Positions 1 through 8,400 are shown, counted from the stretch's first letter. The stretch is DNA of 64,000 bases from Microbacteriaceae bacterium (GCA_027487865.1 JAIYCT010000002.1:1-64000); one strand, 5' to 3'. Numbers and translations: made by a program. The notes: a model not told the origin generated them from the letters alone.

Positions 1-1422
1 GGAACCTACAGCGTCAATACAACTTCTGGTCAGATCAGCTTCACTCCGCTATCAACCTTCACCGGAACCGCATCAGCAATTACTTACTCGGTTGCAGATA
101 ACTACGGTCAGAAGGCAGCGACCACCTACACCCCAGCAGTTGACCTTCCTCTTCCTGCAACGGCATCGCCTGACACTTCAATAGGTCAGTATGGCGCGAC
201 TCAGCAGATCAGGGCTTTGAACAATGACGCGGCTACCCAGGGGCAAACTTTCAGTATTTCATCGGTCGCACTCTGTGATCCAAACACCAGCCCTGCTCAA
301 GCGCCACCAAGCTGTTCGGCACTGGCAGTTACGGTTTCGGATGGCGTCTATACGGTTGACACCTACTCAGGTCACGTGAACTTCCAGCCAGGAGCTACCT
401 TCTCCGGTGTCGCTCAGTGGGTTCGCTACCAGGTCACAGACACCACCGGTGTGGTGGCGCACTCGCGAATCACACCGACTGTTTTGCCGGTGTATGTGCC
501 ACCACCACCTGCTCCAGAAGTGCCTCCGGTTGTGATCCCTGAGGTTCCAGTCGAGCCAGAGCCAGTGCTGCTTCCTTCAGCAACTCCGGACCGCAGGACT
601 GGACCCCTGAACAGGAACACCTTCTTCATCCCAGCTATGAATGACAACGGTGGCAGCTTTAGCCTGTCTCCAACCTCGGTTGTGCTCTGCGCTGGAAGTT
701 GCGTTGGCATCGAGCCGGTTCAGCGGAACCAGGTCGTATCAACGCCGCAGGGTAAGTGGAGCATCCAATCCGGATCTAGAGTCGTGACCTTCACGCCGAA
801 CTGGAACTGGCACGGAACCACCAGCATTTCATATGTGATTTTTGACTCGTTCGGTCATAAGGCCGATTCGACTATCACCGTCATCATCGCCGCTCCGCGA
901 CTACCAACCGTTCTGGTTTACACAAGTGTTGGTCCGAAGCTCAGCTCCACCGCTTCTGTTTCACTTCCTAAGCTTCCTGCAGCACTCAAGGAAGGCGATT
1001 ACATCGCAACCATCACAGCTCCGCGTCTTGGCAGCAACTGGGCACACAAGGTCTATGAGGGCACCAGCGTCAAGAAGATTCTCAACCCACTTGGTCTCGG
1101 TCACTATTCAATGACCCAGCTGCCAGGTGAAGCCGGCAACTTCGCGGTGGCTGGTCACCGACTCGGATCTGGCGGAATCTTCAAGAACCTGCAAACCTTC
1201 CAAAAGGGCGACATCGTCACTGTGAAGACGGCGAAGGGCACCTTCAAGTACCGCTATTTGGAAAAGAAGTACGTAAAGCCATCAATGGTGGGAGTGCTAT
1301 TACCGAACCCAACGGGGCTAACCGTCAAGCCAAAGTCTGGCTCGCTGCTAACCCTGCAGACCTGTACCGTGGGTAACTCAACCACTGACAGATTGATTGT
1401 CTGGTTCGAACTAATCGGCTAG
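1..1422 (+). CDS. Surface protein with CshA-like repeats and C-terminal class E-type sortase domain (5' end outside window)
   Basis: The frame is open from base 1, so this is the last 473 residues of a longer protein. The visible part has at least two beta-sandwich repeats of the CshA-fibril/Ig-like type (each with a TFSG or WHGT turn, a Y-x-V/I strand and a D-x-x-G motif), a Pro-rich linker near residues 160-185, and a C-terminal domain from about residue 310. That last domain has the sortase signature: catalytic His in AGHR, Cys in LQTCT and Arg in TDRLIV. Sortases normally join or anchor surface proteins by transpeptidation at the outer membrane face. Here the enzyme domain is the tail of a repeat protein rather than a short stand-alone enzyme. 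No LPXTG-type sorting motif is seen in the visible part. The substrate is unknown. Confidence 0.75.
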   Translation, partial: GTYSVNTTSGQISFTPLSTFTGTASAITYSVADNYGQKAATTYTPAVDLPLPATASPDTSIGQYGATQQIRALNNDAATQGQTFSISSVALCDPNTSPAQAPPSCSALAVTVSDGVYTVDTYSGHVNFQPGATFSGVAQWVRYQVTDTTGVVAHSRITPTVLPVYVPPPPAPEVPPVVIPEVPVEPEPVLLPSATPDRRTGPLNRNTFFIPAMNDNGGSFSLSPTSVVLCAGSCVGIEPVQRNQVVSTPQGKWSIQSGSRVVTFTPNWNWHGTTSISYVIFDSFGHKADSTITVIIAAPRLPTVLVYTSVGPKLSSTASVSLPKLPAALKEGDYIATITAPRLGSNWAHKVYEGTSVKKILNPLGLGHYSMTQLPGEAGNFAVAGHRLGSGGIFKNLQTFQKGDIVTVKTAKGTFKYRYLEKKYVKPSMVGVLLPNPTGLTVKPKSGSLLTLQTCTVGNSTTDRLIVWFELIG

Positions 1423-1475
1423 GCCTTTACGGCTGGAACACAACTGAAATTCGAGCAACAGGGAAATCTAGGCTT

Positions 1476-1502
1476 TTGCCAATTCGAGAAATCCGATAGA
1501 CT
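1476..1502 (+). promoter_or_regulatory. Possible promoter of tRNA-Arg copy 1
   Basis: TTGCCA (1476-1481) and TAGACT (1497-1502) are separated by 15 bp, about 18 bp before the tRNA 5' end. The same -10 hexamer TAGACT precedes the second tRNA copy, which supports it, but the short spacer makes the -35 assignment weak. Confidence 0.35.
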
Positions 1503-1519
1503 CCTCCATCGTTACCCAA

Positions 1520-1592
1520 GCGTTTGTAGCTCAACGGATAGAGCATCTGACTACGGATCAGAAGGTTGGGGGTTCGAGTCCCTCCAAGCGCA
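1520..1592 (+). tRNA. tRNA-Arg (anticodon ACG), copy 1
   Basis: The 73-nt sequence folds as a cloverleaf: acceptor GCGTTTG/CAAGCGC with one G-U pair, D-arm GCTC/GAGC, anticodon loop CTACGGA with ACG at its centre, T-loop TTCGAGT and discriminator A. CCA is not encoded. It is identical over all 73 nt to the copy at 45921-45993. Its 3' half is repeated at 16070-16112 and 48160-48201, marking it as an integration site. An insertion sequence begins 8 bp after its 3' end, where a terminator would normally be. Confidence 0.97.
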
Positions 1593-1600
1593 CTGTGTGA

Positions 1601-2849
1601 TGTCTCGGGACATGCTTCATGCATGTCTCGGGACATTATTCATTTAATGGCCTTGTTGTTTTGGCCAGTAGCTGTGGTTGTCGTCGATGATGTGGGTGGT
1701 TAGGACTTCGCCTGTTGTGGCGTGTGTGACGGTTGCGACGAATTCGTCGATTAGGACCATGACGGGTATTTTTGCGTGGACTATTCCAAGTCCCAGGTGG
1801 TGCATTTTTCCGGCTCTGCGGATGCTGATTTTTCCGAATTTGTCGACGTTATCGAATCTGACTCTGTAGTGTTCGGTGATTGTGTTGCCTTCTGGTTTTG
1901 CTTTGATGGTTGCGTTGTAGGCGTGTTGGGGTGTTTTCAGGCCGATGGCTTTGTGGGGTCTTTGGGTGTTGTAGATGTTTGTGAAGTCGTTTAGTTGTTG
2001 TTGTAGTTCTTGGATGGTGTTGCAGCGGACTTGTTGACTAAGCCAACGCTTTTGGGTTTGGTGAAATCTTTCGATTTTTCCTTGTGTTTGTGGGTGTCCT
2101 GGTGATCCGTTCTTTTGTTTGATTCCGAGTGTGCGAAGCAGGTATTCGAATTGGTTTCTTCCTTTGACGAATCTTGCTGTGTAAACGCTGCCGTTGTCGG
2201 TAAGGGTTGATTGCAGGAAGCCGTATTGGTTGGTGCATTCTTTGAAGGTTTCAACAACATCAACGCCGGTTACTGGTTTGAATGCTTTGCAGCTGAGTAG
2301 GAATCTGCTGTGGTCATCTAACCAGTTGAGTATTTCGATGTCTGTGCCATCGGCTAGGCGCCAGTGGGTGAAATCTGATTGCCAGGTTTCGTTTGGTTGC
2401 AGGGCTTCAAAGCGTTGGATGTAGGCTCTTGGTTTCTTTTTGGGTTGTGGTTGGACCAGCCCTGCGTTTTTGAGGATTCGCCAAATGGTTGAGATTGCTG
2501 GTGGCTGGATGCCTTGTTGGTTTAGGTGCCATGCGATTGTTGTGGCGCCCGCGTCGAGTCCTTGGGTGATCAGGGAAATTCGCAGGTCTTTGATTAGTTC
2601 GGCGGTTTCTGGCCCGGTTTGGTGTGGGTTGGTTTTGGGTCTTTTCGACTCAGGTTCCAGGCCTTCAAGGCCGTTTTGCCGGTATTTGCGCAGCAGGGCG
2701 TAAACCCAACGTTCTGAGACCCCGTATTTTCGGGCTACTTCTCGAATTGACTGGTTTTGGTGGGTTACAGAGAGCACAATTACGCGGTTTTTAGACATAT
2801 TTCATACTGAACGATGTCGCGAGACATCACTGCACTATGTCGTGAAACA
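1601..2849 (-). mobile_element. IS481-family insertion sequence
   Basis: A 1.25-kb element with one transposase gene. Each end carries two copies of a 13-bp word of the form TGTYTCRSGACAT spaced 10 bp apart: 1601-1613 and 1624-1636 at the left, and their inverted counterparts 2814-2826 and 2837-2849 at the right. The two ends are therefore inverted repeats built from a doubled binding site. No clear target duplication is visible next to either end, so the outer boundaries are inferred from the repeats. Confidence 0.8.
1644..2798 (-). CDS. IS481-family transposase
   Basis: This 384-residue protein starts with a helix-turn-helix (REVARKYGVSERWVYALLRKY) and a second HTH_32-like segment. An rve integrase core follows with a DDE triad: Asp in WQSDFTHW, Asp in LTDNGSVYT, Glu in KIERFHQTQ. 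It ends with a beta-rich tail, as is usual for IS481 enzymes. It catalyses cut and strand transfer at the element's terminal repeats. The frame is intact and full length, so the element may still be active. Confidence 0.93.
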   Translation of the reverse strand: MSKNRVIVLSVTHQNQSIREVARKYGVSERWVYALLRKYRQNGLEGLEPESKRPKTNPHQTGPETAELIKDLRISLITQGLDAGATTIAWHLNQQGIQPPAISTIWRILKNAGLVQPQPKKKPRAYIQRFEALQPNETWQSDFTHWRLADGTDIEILNWLDDHSRFLLSCKAFKPVTGVDVVETFKECTNQYGFLQSTLTDNGSVYTARFVKGRNQFEYLLRTLGIKQKNGSPGHPQTQGKIERFHQTQKRWLSQQVRCNTIQELQQQLNDFTNIYNTQRPHKAIGLKTPQHAYNATIKAKPEGNTITEHYRVRFDNVDKFGKISIRRAGKMHHLGLGIVHAKIPVMVLIDEFVATVTHATTGEVLTTHIIDDNHSYWPKQQGH

Positions 2850-2853
2850 GAAC

Positions 2854-2872
2854 AAACCTGTAGCAGGTGCAC
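2854..2872. repeat. Left 19-bp direct repeat of the GC-rich island
   Basis: AAACCTGTAGCAGGTGCAC recurs at 11773-11791 with a single difference and in the same orientation. The two copies bracket the GC-rich segment, as att sites of an integrated element would. The left copy begins 5 bp after the right end of the insertion sequence. Confidence 0.6.
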
Positions 2873-2988
2873 TGCTATTCCGTTCGGATGTACCGTTCGG
2901 GTGTTCGGTTCGGTAGGCCGTGCGGGCTTTCATAATGCGGGTCGGGGCAGGGCCCGAACTCATGCCGCCGCGATTTTTGGTCTGTCAT

Positions 2989-3010
2989 TAGTACACGTTC
3001 TGATGTACTA
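2989..3010 (+). promoter_or_regulatory. Palindromic operator of the CmtR-type repressor
   Basis: TAGTACA-N8-TGTACTA is a perfect 7-bp inverted repeat that ends 7 bp before the cmtR start codon. ArsR/SmtB-family metal sensors bind such palindromes over their own promoter and are released by metal, so autoregulation of the cmtR-efflux operon is inferred. Confidence 0.65.
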
Positions 3011-3017
3011 TGAGGGC

Positions 3018-3362
3018 ATGACCACTTCGACTGCTGTTCGACTTGACGCGATTCGTCGGGTCGGCAAAACCCTCGCCGACCCGACGCGTGCCGCCATCCT
3101 CTTGGCGCTCCTTGATGGGTCTCGCTACCCGGCGGAGCTGGTGGACGAGCTGGGCATAAAGAAGCAGAGCGTGTCGAATCACCTCGCCTGCCTTCGCGAT
3201 TGCGGCATCGTGGTTGCAGAGCCGTCCGGTCGACGAGTTCTCTACGAGATTTCGGATGCGCGGCTGCGTCATGCGCTCCAGGATCTAGTGGGCGTCCTCC
3301 TCGCTGTTGATCCGGTGGATGCGTGCGACGTGAACTCACCGGATCCGGGGGCACGCGCATGA
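3018..3362 (+). CDS. cmtR: ArsR-family Cd(II)/Pb(II) sensor, CmtR-like
   Basis: A 114-residue winged-helix repressor (DPTR in helix 1, HTH around residues 40-64). It closely resembles mycobacterial CmtR, with the three cysteines that bind Cd/Pb in that protein at equivalent places: Cys58 and Cys62 in LACLRDCG and Cys103 near the C-terminus. I chose the ATG at 3018 because it matches the CmtR N-terminus; the frame extends upstream into the insertion sequence without homology. It overlaps the next gene by ATGA and should repress the two efflux genes that follow until metal binds. Confidence 0.9.
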   Translation: MTTSTAVRLDAIRRVGKTLADPTRAAILLALLDGSRYPAELVDELGIKKQSVSNHLACLRDCGIVVAEPSGRRVLYEISDARLRHALQDLVGVLLAVDPVDACDVNSPDPGARA

Positions 3363-4051
3363 CGGCCGCGGTGAGAACCACACCTGACGCGAGCCGCACC
3401 GCTCTGCTGCGGCGACGAGTGAAGATCATCGTTGCCGTCACCATCGGGTACAACGTGATCGAAGGCATCATCGCCCTCATTGCCGGCAGCGCCGCGGACT
3501 CGGCTGCGCTCATCGGTTTCGGGCTCGACTCTGGCGTGGAGGTGCTTTCGGCGACTGCCGTTGCTTGGCAGTTCACGCGTCGCGACCCGGAGCGATTTGA
3601 GAAGCCGGTGCTTCGCGTGATCGCGTTCGCCTTTTTCGTTCTCGCCGCCTACACGATCGTGGGCTCCACCCTCTCGTTGACCGGGGTGACGACTCCCGAA
3701 TCCAGCAACGTCGGCATCGTGCTCGCTGCCGTCAGCGTCGTCGTCATGCCCTTCCTCTCGGTTCTTGAACGACGCACCGGTCGAGAACTCGGCTCCGCCA
3801 CTGTGGTGGCTGATTCCAAGCAGACCCTCATCTGCTCGTTGCTCTCGGCGGCGGTCTTGCTCGGCCTCGTCGCGAACGCCGCGTTCGGATGGACCTGGGC
3901 CGATGCGCTCGCCGCCCTCGTGATCGGAGCCTTCGCCATTCGAGAAGGCATCGAAGCGTGGAACGGTGACACCTGCGCTACCGCGATCGGCGAACTCATG
4001 GAAGGCTCCACCACCCACGACCACGACCACGATGAGGAAAGCCACCCGTGA
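3359..4051 (+). CDS. Cation diffusion facilitator-like membrane protein
   Basis: 230 residues with about six hydrophobic segments arranged as in CDF proteins, an acidic residue in TM2 (GLDSGVEV), one in the TM5 region (ADSKQT), and a His/Asp-rich C-terminal tail (HDHDHDEESH) that could bind metal. It lacks the long cytoplasmic domain of classical CDF exporters. It starts at the ATG overlapping the cmtR stop (ATGA) and its stop overlaps the next start (GTGA), so it is translationally coupled to both. Likely role: efflux of Cd/Zn/Pb under CmtR control. Confidence 0.8.
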   Translation: MTAAVRTTPDASRTALLRRRVKIIVAVTIGYNVIEGIIALIAGSAADSAALIGFGLDSGVEVLSATAVAWQFTRRDPERFEKPVLRVIAFAFFVLAAYTIVGSTLSLTGVTTPESSNVGIVLAAVSVVVMPFLSVLERRTGRELGSATVVADSKQTLICSLLSAAVLLGLVANAAFGWTWADALAALVIGAFAIREGIEAWNGDTCATAIGELMEGSTTHDHDHDEESHP

Positions 4052-4959
4052 GCGCCGACGGGCACACTCATGCCGGCGGCACGATTAATCGTCGGCGCCT
4101 CGCGATCGCTTTTGGCCTTACTGCCACCGTTCTCGTCGCTGAGGTGATTGGGGCGATCATCACCGGGTCGCTTGCTCTGCTCGTGGATGCGGCCCACATG
4201 CTGACCGATGCGGGTGGGCTGCTCGTTGCGTTGTTTGCGGCCAAGCTCATGGAACGACCCGCAACATCACGCCGCACCTGGGGTCTTCGTCGTGCGGAGG
4301 TGCTCGCTGCCACCGTGCAGGCTGCCGTGCTGCTGGGCGTGGGCGTGTTCGTGGTCATCGAAGCTGTGCAGCGATTCAGTCAACCGGCAGAGATTGCCAG
4401 CGTCGAGCTCCTCGTCTTCGGCATCGTCGGCCTCCTGGCCAACATCATCGCGATCATGGTCCTGTCGGGCGGTCGCGGTGACAACCTCAACATGCGGGCC
4501 GCGTTCCTCGAAGTGCTCAACGATGCACTCGGGTCGGTGGCTGTCATCGTCGCTGCCGTCGTCATCATGACGACGGGGTTCCAGCAGGCCGACTCGATCG
4601 CTGCGTTGCTGGTCGGGGTGCTCATCATTCCGCGCACGTTGCGCCTGCTCCGGGACGCCGTCGATGTGCTGCTCGAGTCAGTACCGCGCGGCATCGACCT
4701 CGCCGATGTGCGACAGCACCTGCTGGATGAGGATCATGTTGTCGACGTTCATGACTTGCACATCACGCAGATTGCTACTGGTCTGCCCGTACTGACTGCC
4801 CACGTTGTCGTAGAGGCAGGTTGCTTCCACGACGGCCACGCACCCGAAATCACACAAGCGCTGCAGCGCTGTGCCGCCGAGCACTTCCCGGTCGCGATCG
4901 ACCATGCAACATTCCAGCTCGAACCAGCAGGAGCGGCCCAGGCGCACGACATGCACTGA
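4048..4959 (+). CDS. czcD: Cation diffusion facilitator, CzcD/ZitB type
   Basis: A 303-residue CDF exporter with six transmembrane segments. The metal site is visible as HMLTD in TM2 and EVLND in TM5, and a cytoplasmic ferredoxin-like domain runs from about residue 205. His-rich ends (HTHAGG, AQAHDMH) fit Zn/Cd binding. It swaps cytoplasmic divalent metal for protons. The GTG start is inside the preceding stop codon. It is the third gene of the cmtR operon. Confidence 0.9.
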   Translation: MSADGHTHAGGTINRRRLAIAFGLTATVLVAEVIGAIITGSLALLVDAAHMLTDAGGLLVALFAAKLMERPATSRRTWGLRRAEVLAATVQAAVLLGVGVFVVIEAVQRFSQPAEIASVELLVFGIVGLLANIIAIMVLSGGRGDNLNMRAAFLEVLNDALGSVAVIVAAVVIMTTGFQQADSIAALLVGVLIIPRTLRLLRDAVDVLLESVPRGIDLADVRQHLLDEDHVVDVHDLHITQIATGLPVLTAHVVVEAGCFHDGHAPEITQALQRCAAEHFPVAIDHATFQLEPAGAAQAHDMH

Positions 4960-5054
4960 CAGACCCGATATCGCGCACCCGTCACCCCTGTTTATCCGTG
5001 CGCGCGGAATTCAATTCATTTACTTCTCTAGAATTGCGAGTTGAAATAGCGCTA

Positions 5055-6143
5055 ATGATTCACGATTACGAAGTTGTCATTATCGGGGGAGGTCAGGCAG
5101 GGCTCGCCGCCGGCCGTCACGCCCAGTCGCAGGGACTGAACTACATCATTCTGGAAGCGAGCAACGCTGTCGGGAATGCGTGGCGTGAAAGGTACGACAG
5201 CCTGACGCTCTTCACCCCACGATCGTTTAGTGGCCTCCCTGACCTTCCTTTCTCCGGCGACCAGGATGGGTACCCGACCAGGGACGAGGTCGTGGATTAT
5301 CTGCAGCACTACGTCAAGAGCTTCGACCTCAATGTCGTACTTGATCAGCCAGTGCGCAAGGTCACGAAAGATGGCGAACTGTTCACCGTCGCGACGAAGT
5401 CGGCAACCTACGCCGCACCGGCCGTCGTGGTTGCCACCGGCCCTTTCCAGTCACCTCGAGTACCGGCATGGGCTTTACCAACCGACGGCGTACGGCAGCT
5501 GCACAGCTCGGCCTACCGAAACCCCGCGCAGATCCAGGGGAAGAGAGTGCTTGTCGTGGGTGGTGGAAACTCCGGAGCTCAGATTGCAGAGGAGCTGGCC
5601 GCTGAGTACGAGGTCGATATGGCCGTCAATGCACCAATGCGGTTCATGCCCGCGAAGATACTCGGCGAGAGTTTGTTCTGGTGGCTCGACGCACTGGGCG
5701 TCCTCAACGCCCCCTCTGACAGCTTCAAGGCCACGATGCTTCGACGACGGGGAGACCCAGTCATCGGCACATCTCTCCGGCGCCTCCTTCAGCGCGGTGC
5801 CGTCAAGCTGAAACCTGCGGCGATGTCCATGACTGATGGAACGGTGTTCTTCGCTGACAAGACGAGTGGACGGTACGACACGATCATCTACTGCACCGGC
5901 TATACCGCTGACTACGGGTGGATGCAGATCCCGGACGCTCTCGGTCAGAACGGCATGCCCTCACACAAGGGTGGACAGTCCAAAACCGTCAGCGGGCTGT
6001 GCTTCCTCGGCTTGGGATGGCTTCGTTCACGAAACTCTGCCCTCATTGGTGGCGTCGGCACCGATGCAAAGATCATCATCGATCGGATCGCCGGCAGCGC
6101 TAAGACCGCCGCTGCGCGCGACACTTCGGACGCACGCAGATGA
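5055..6143 (+). CDS. CzcO-like flavin-dependent monooxygenase/oxidoreductase
   Basis: 362 residues with an N-terminal FAD Rossmann motif (IIGGGQAGLAAG, residues 8-19), a flavin-monooxygenase-type NAD(P)H-binding motif near the middle (VVGGGNSGAQIAEE) and a late ATG motif (YCTGYTADY). This family is often found beside czcD in metal-resistance clusters, but its substrate is not established. The frame is open further upstream, but homology begins at the ATG at 5055. The 95-bp gap after czcD could hold a second promoter. The stop overlaps the next ATG (ATGA). Confidence 0.8.
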   Translation: MIHDYEVVIIGGGQAGLAAGRHAQSQGLNYIILEASNAVGNAWRERYDSLTLFTPRSFSGLPDLPFSGDQDGYPTRDEVVDYLQHYVKSFDLNVVLDQPVRKVTKDGELFTVATKSATYAAPAVVVATGPFQSPRVPAWALPTDGVRQLHSSAYRNPAQIQGKRVLVVGGGNSGAQIAEELAAEYEVDMAVNAPMRFMPAKILGESLFWWLDALGVLNAPSDSFKATMLRRRGDPVIGTSLRRLLQRGAVKLKPAAMSMTDGTVFFADKTSGRYDTIIYCTGYTADYGWMQIPDALGQNGMPSHKGGQSKTVSGLCFLGLGWLRSRNSALIGGVGTDAKIIIDRIAGSAKTAAARDTSDARR

Positions 6144-6595
6144 AGGTCCACGTTTCCACCTTCCTCAACGCGAGCCCCACCACGGTGTGGAGCACGGTCA
6201 AGCGCAAAGAGTTGCTTCATTACGTCATCGCACCGATGGGCAAGTTCTCGCCCCTCGATGGGATAACCCGAGGCGCCTGGATCTCCGGAACGGCGTATGA
6301 CGGCCGAAGCTTCATGTTCTCGATCATCCCGGTGGGGACCAGGACAATCCTCATCGAGAGCGCCGATGACCGCTCGATGACAATTCAGTCACGTGAGCAT
6401 GGTGAGATCGGGTTGAAGAAGTGGGACCACCTGATCGCGGTCAAGCCAGAGGGCGACGGCTCGCGCTACTCCGACACGATTGAGATCGACGCTGGTGTAT
6501 TCACGCTTCTGTATTGGTGTTACGCAGAGATGTTCTATCGGCATCGTCAGCGCAAGTGGAGGAAGCTCGTCCGGCACGACTTCGCCGGCCTGTGA
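6140..6595 (+). CDS. SRPBCC (START/Bet v 1-fold) protein
   Basis: 151 residues. The N-terminus (STFLNASPTTVWSTVKR) is the first strand and helix of polyketide-cyclase/START-like folds, which bind hydrophobic ligands. It is coupled to the flavoprotein gene by an ATGA overlap, so the two may act on the same molecule. Parts of its C-terminal half reappear in damaged form in the pseudogene that follows. Ligand unknown. Confidence 0.7.
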   Translation: MKVHVSTFLNASPTTVWSTVKRKELLHYVIAPMGKFSPLDGITRGAWISGTAYDGRSFMFSIIPVGTRTILIESADDRSMTIQSREHGEIGLKKWDHLIAVKPEGDGSRYSDTIEIDAGVFTLLYWCYAEMFYRHRQRKWRKLVRHDFAGL

Positions 6596-7094
6596 ACAGC
6601 CCAAGTCGCGAAGGCTTGCACGACATGAGCTCGTCATCTAATGAAGTGCGGACTGAGCCAGGGCGGATCCAAACGCCGTGCCAACGTAAGCTTTCGAGCG
6701 CGAGCTTCGGATGCCCAGACGTCCGCTTCGCTGAGACCGGCTATCAGGAGCGCGGCGCAGACTTGCTCGCGAAGGCAACCGATCTAGGAGCAGTATGAGT
6801 GCCCGCACCAGCCGACCTACCCGCCGCCTCGTCGTCGCCATCGCGATCGCGAGCGCCGTCGTCCTGACCGGATGCACTGCCAACGAGGACCTCGCCGAAC
6901 AGTATCGCTCGGAAAGAAATAGGAGAGGTCGAAGCTTCATGTACACGATCATCTTCGTGGGGACCAGGACGATCTTCATCGAATGTCAAGAAACGGTGTT
7001 CCACCAAGGGGATCGTCAGCGTTGCTGGAGGAGCCTTGGCAAGAGTGACTTCCGCGATCTGCTCACTATCGATCATGGTCCGACACGCGAATGA
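6596..7094 (+). pseudogene. Decayed remnants: TlpA-type lipoprotein start fused to SRPBCC fragments
   Basis: No intact gene is seen here. At 6795 a typical lipoprotein start (Arg/Lys-rich N-terminus, VVLTGC lipobox, then NEDLAEQYRS) looks like the start of a TlpA/ResA thioredoxin. After about 37 residues it runs into fragments that copy the preceding SRPBCC protein (GRSFMYTIIFVGTRTIFIE against GRSFMFSIIPVGTRTILIE; RQRCWRSL against RQRKWRKL). Just upstream, a frame ending at 6798 (GYQERGADLLAKATDLGAV) could be the tail of the gene that usually precedes tlpA. A short chimeric open frame of 99 codons remains at 6795-7094. Confidence 0.6.
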
Positions 7095-7413
7095 CAAGAC
7101 CAGCGACGATGAACCCGGCGGCAGCCGCGTACTGCAACGGGAGCCAGACCGCATCCGCGAGTGCGAGCGGAATCACCGGGTTCCACACCACTGCGATCGC
7201 GGCCGGAAGTGGCAACCACCACCACTGGCGCGACTGGACCGCAAACCATCCGATAATGAGCGCGAGCACGGCGATCACGAAACTGACGACAAAAAACAGT
7301 TCATTGCCGATGGCGAAGACCCCGACAATAGCTGCGATGGCCCCCAGCAGGCCGGGTGCGAGCGCCATGCGGCGGAGAGGCTCAGGCTCGTTCGCGCGCT
7401 GCGACCGTGTCAT
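7066..7413 (-). CDS. Small four-helix membrane protein (DUF6804-like)
   Basis: 115 residues, mostly hydrophobic, with about four membrane segments and a conserved-looking QWWWLP...WNP stretch found in small actinobacterial membrane proteins of unknown function. Its start overlaps the stop of the ctaG-like gene (7410-7413), so the two are probably co-transcribed. Function unknown. Confidence 0.65.
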   Translation of the reverse strand: MTRSQRANEPEPLRRMALAPGLLGAIAAIVGVFAIGNELFFVVSFVIAVLALIIGWFAVQSRQWWWLPLPAAIAVVWNPVIPLALADAVWLPLQYAAAAGFIVAGLVIRVSDHDR

Positions 7414-8381
7414 CCGGGTTCACCAGCAGGAGAGGAATCTGAGCCACCGCGGCTGCGCAGACGCGCCAGGTACTCGTTGTAGGCGTCGAGGTCGGCATTT
7501 CCGTGCTGGTCTGCGCGAGCATCCGCCGCTGTCGCCTTGTCGGTGTCGTCTCGGAACCATCGATGGAAGATGTACAGCAGTATGAGAACCGTTGGGCCTT
7601 CACCGTATGACCACGCCAGGCCACCTGCCACGCCTTGATCGACGAGAGGGTCGATTCCGAGTGAGGTCGGTGGACTCGCGAAAGCGTCCGTGACAAGCGT
7701 GGGGCTGACCATGAGAAAAACACCGAAGAATGCGTGCAAAGCGACTTCAGCGACGAGGTCTAGAGCGCGTGCAGGATATGACATCCGAATCGGTAGGGGA
7801 TCATCGCTGAGAATCGGGAGAGTGAACACGATGCCCGCCACAAGGAACGCCACTTCGAGAGACACGTGTCCGGCTGGCAGGGCCAGAATCGGGTCGACGA
7901 GCTCGCCGAGGTAAAGCCCATAGAACAACAGAAGAAAAATCGCGACGCTTAGCACCGGATGCATCGCCCACCGGGCTGGCCTGCTCCGCAGAATAGAGAG
8001 GAAAGACACGAGCACCACTTTGCCCGCGCCTCGGTGCGGCAAGCTGCGCAGCAACAGGCGCCCGGGCGAGCCGAGCACGAGAAGCGGTGGCACGAGCATC
8101 ATCAATGTCAGCTGCTCGAACATGAACACCGACAGCATCACCTGGCTGTAGTCCTCAAGGGCTGAACCCGTCGTTGCCGCGATCACCGCACATCCGAGAA
8201 CGAAAGATACCGTGCGTGCGACCGACCAACGTCGGCCGCGAGCCCACATTGCGACCGCGCCGATGAGGTACCACACGGCTATCGTCAACGCGGCGATTGG
8301 CAGAGCGAACGATGACGTCGTTGACAGCCCCAGGAACTCGTCGAGCCCGGGTGGTGCCAGCGGAGTCGTCACGTGCATCAT
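7410..8381 (-). CDS. CtaG/caa3-type cytochrome c oxidase assembly protein
   Basis: A multi-pass membrane protein of the Caa3_CtaG family, with about seven to eight hydrophobic segments and family-like stretches MFEQLTLMMLVPPLLVLGSP and HAFFGVFLM. Members are linked to copper insertion into cytochrome oxidase or to copper supply. I chose the ATG at 8381 (MMHVTTPL...), 19 bp after the dsbA-like stop; an earlier ATG at 8444 would overlap that gene by 44 bp. The C-terminus is charged and probably cytoplasmic. Confidence 0.8.
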   Translation of the reverse strand: MMHVTTPLAPPGLDEFLGLSTTSSFALPIAALTIAVWYLIGAVAMWARGRRWSVARTVSFVLGCAVIAATTGSALEDYSQVMLSVFMFEQLTLMMLVPPLLVLGSPGRLLLRSLPHRGAGKVVLVSFLSILRSRPARWAMHPVLSVAIFLLLFYGLYLGELVDPILALPAGHVSLEVAFLVAGIVFTLPILSDDPLPIRMSYPARALDLVAEVALHAFFGVFLMVSPTLVTDAFASPPTSLGIDPLVDQGVAGGLAWSYGEGPTVLILLYIFHRWFRDDTDKATAADARADQHGNADLDAYNEYLARLRSRGGSDSSPAGEPG

Positions 8382-8400
8382 CAGAGTCGTCGCCTGATCG

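Noticed and set aside
1991-2263. Frames overlapping the transposase on the same strand
   Set aside because: Low-complexity, Asn/Lys/Thr-rich translations without family features; frame shadows of the transposase.
2814-3017. N-terminal extension of the cmtR frame into the insertion-sequence end
   Set aside because: No homology to CmtR and it would run through the operator; the ATG at 3018 fits the family start.
2875-3576. Opposite-strand frame of 233 codons over cmtR and the first efflux gene
   Set aside because: Shadow typical of GC-rich DNA; the plus-strand proteins are clearly recognisable.
4821-5054. N-terminal extension of the czcO-like frame
   Set aside because: It lies inside the czcD gene and the intergenic gap; the FAD motif begins 8 residues after the ATG at 5055.
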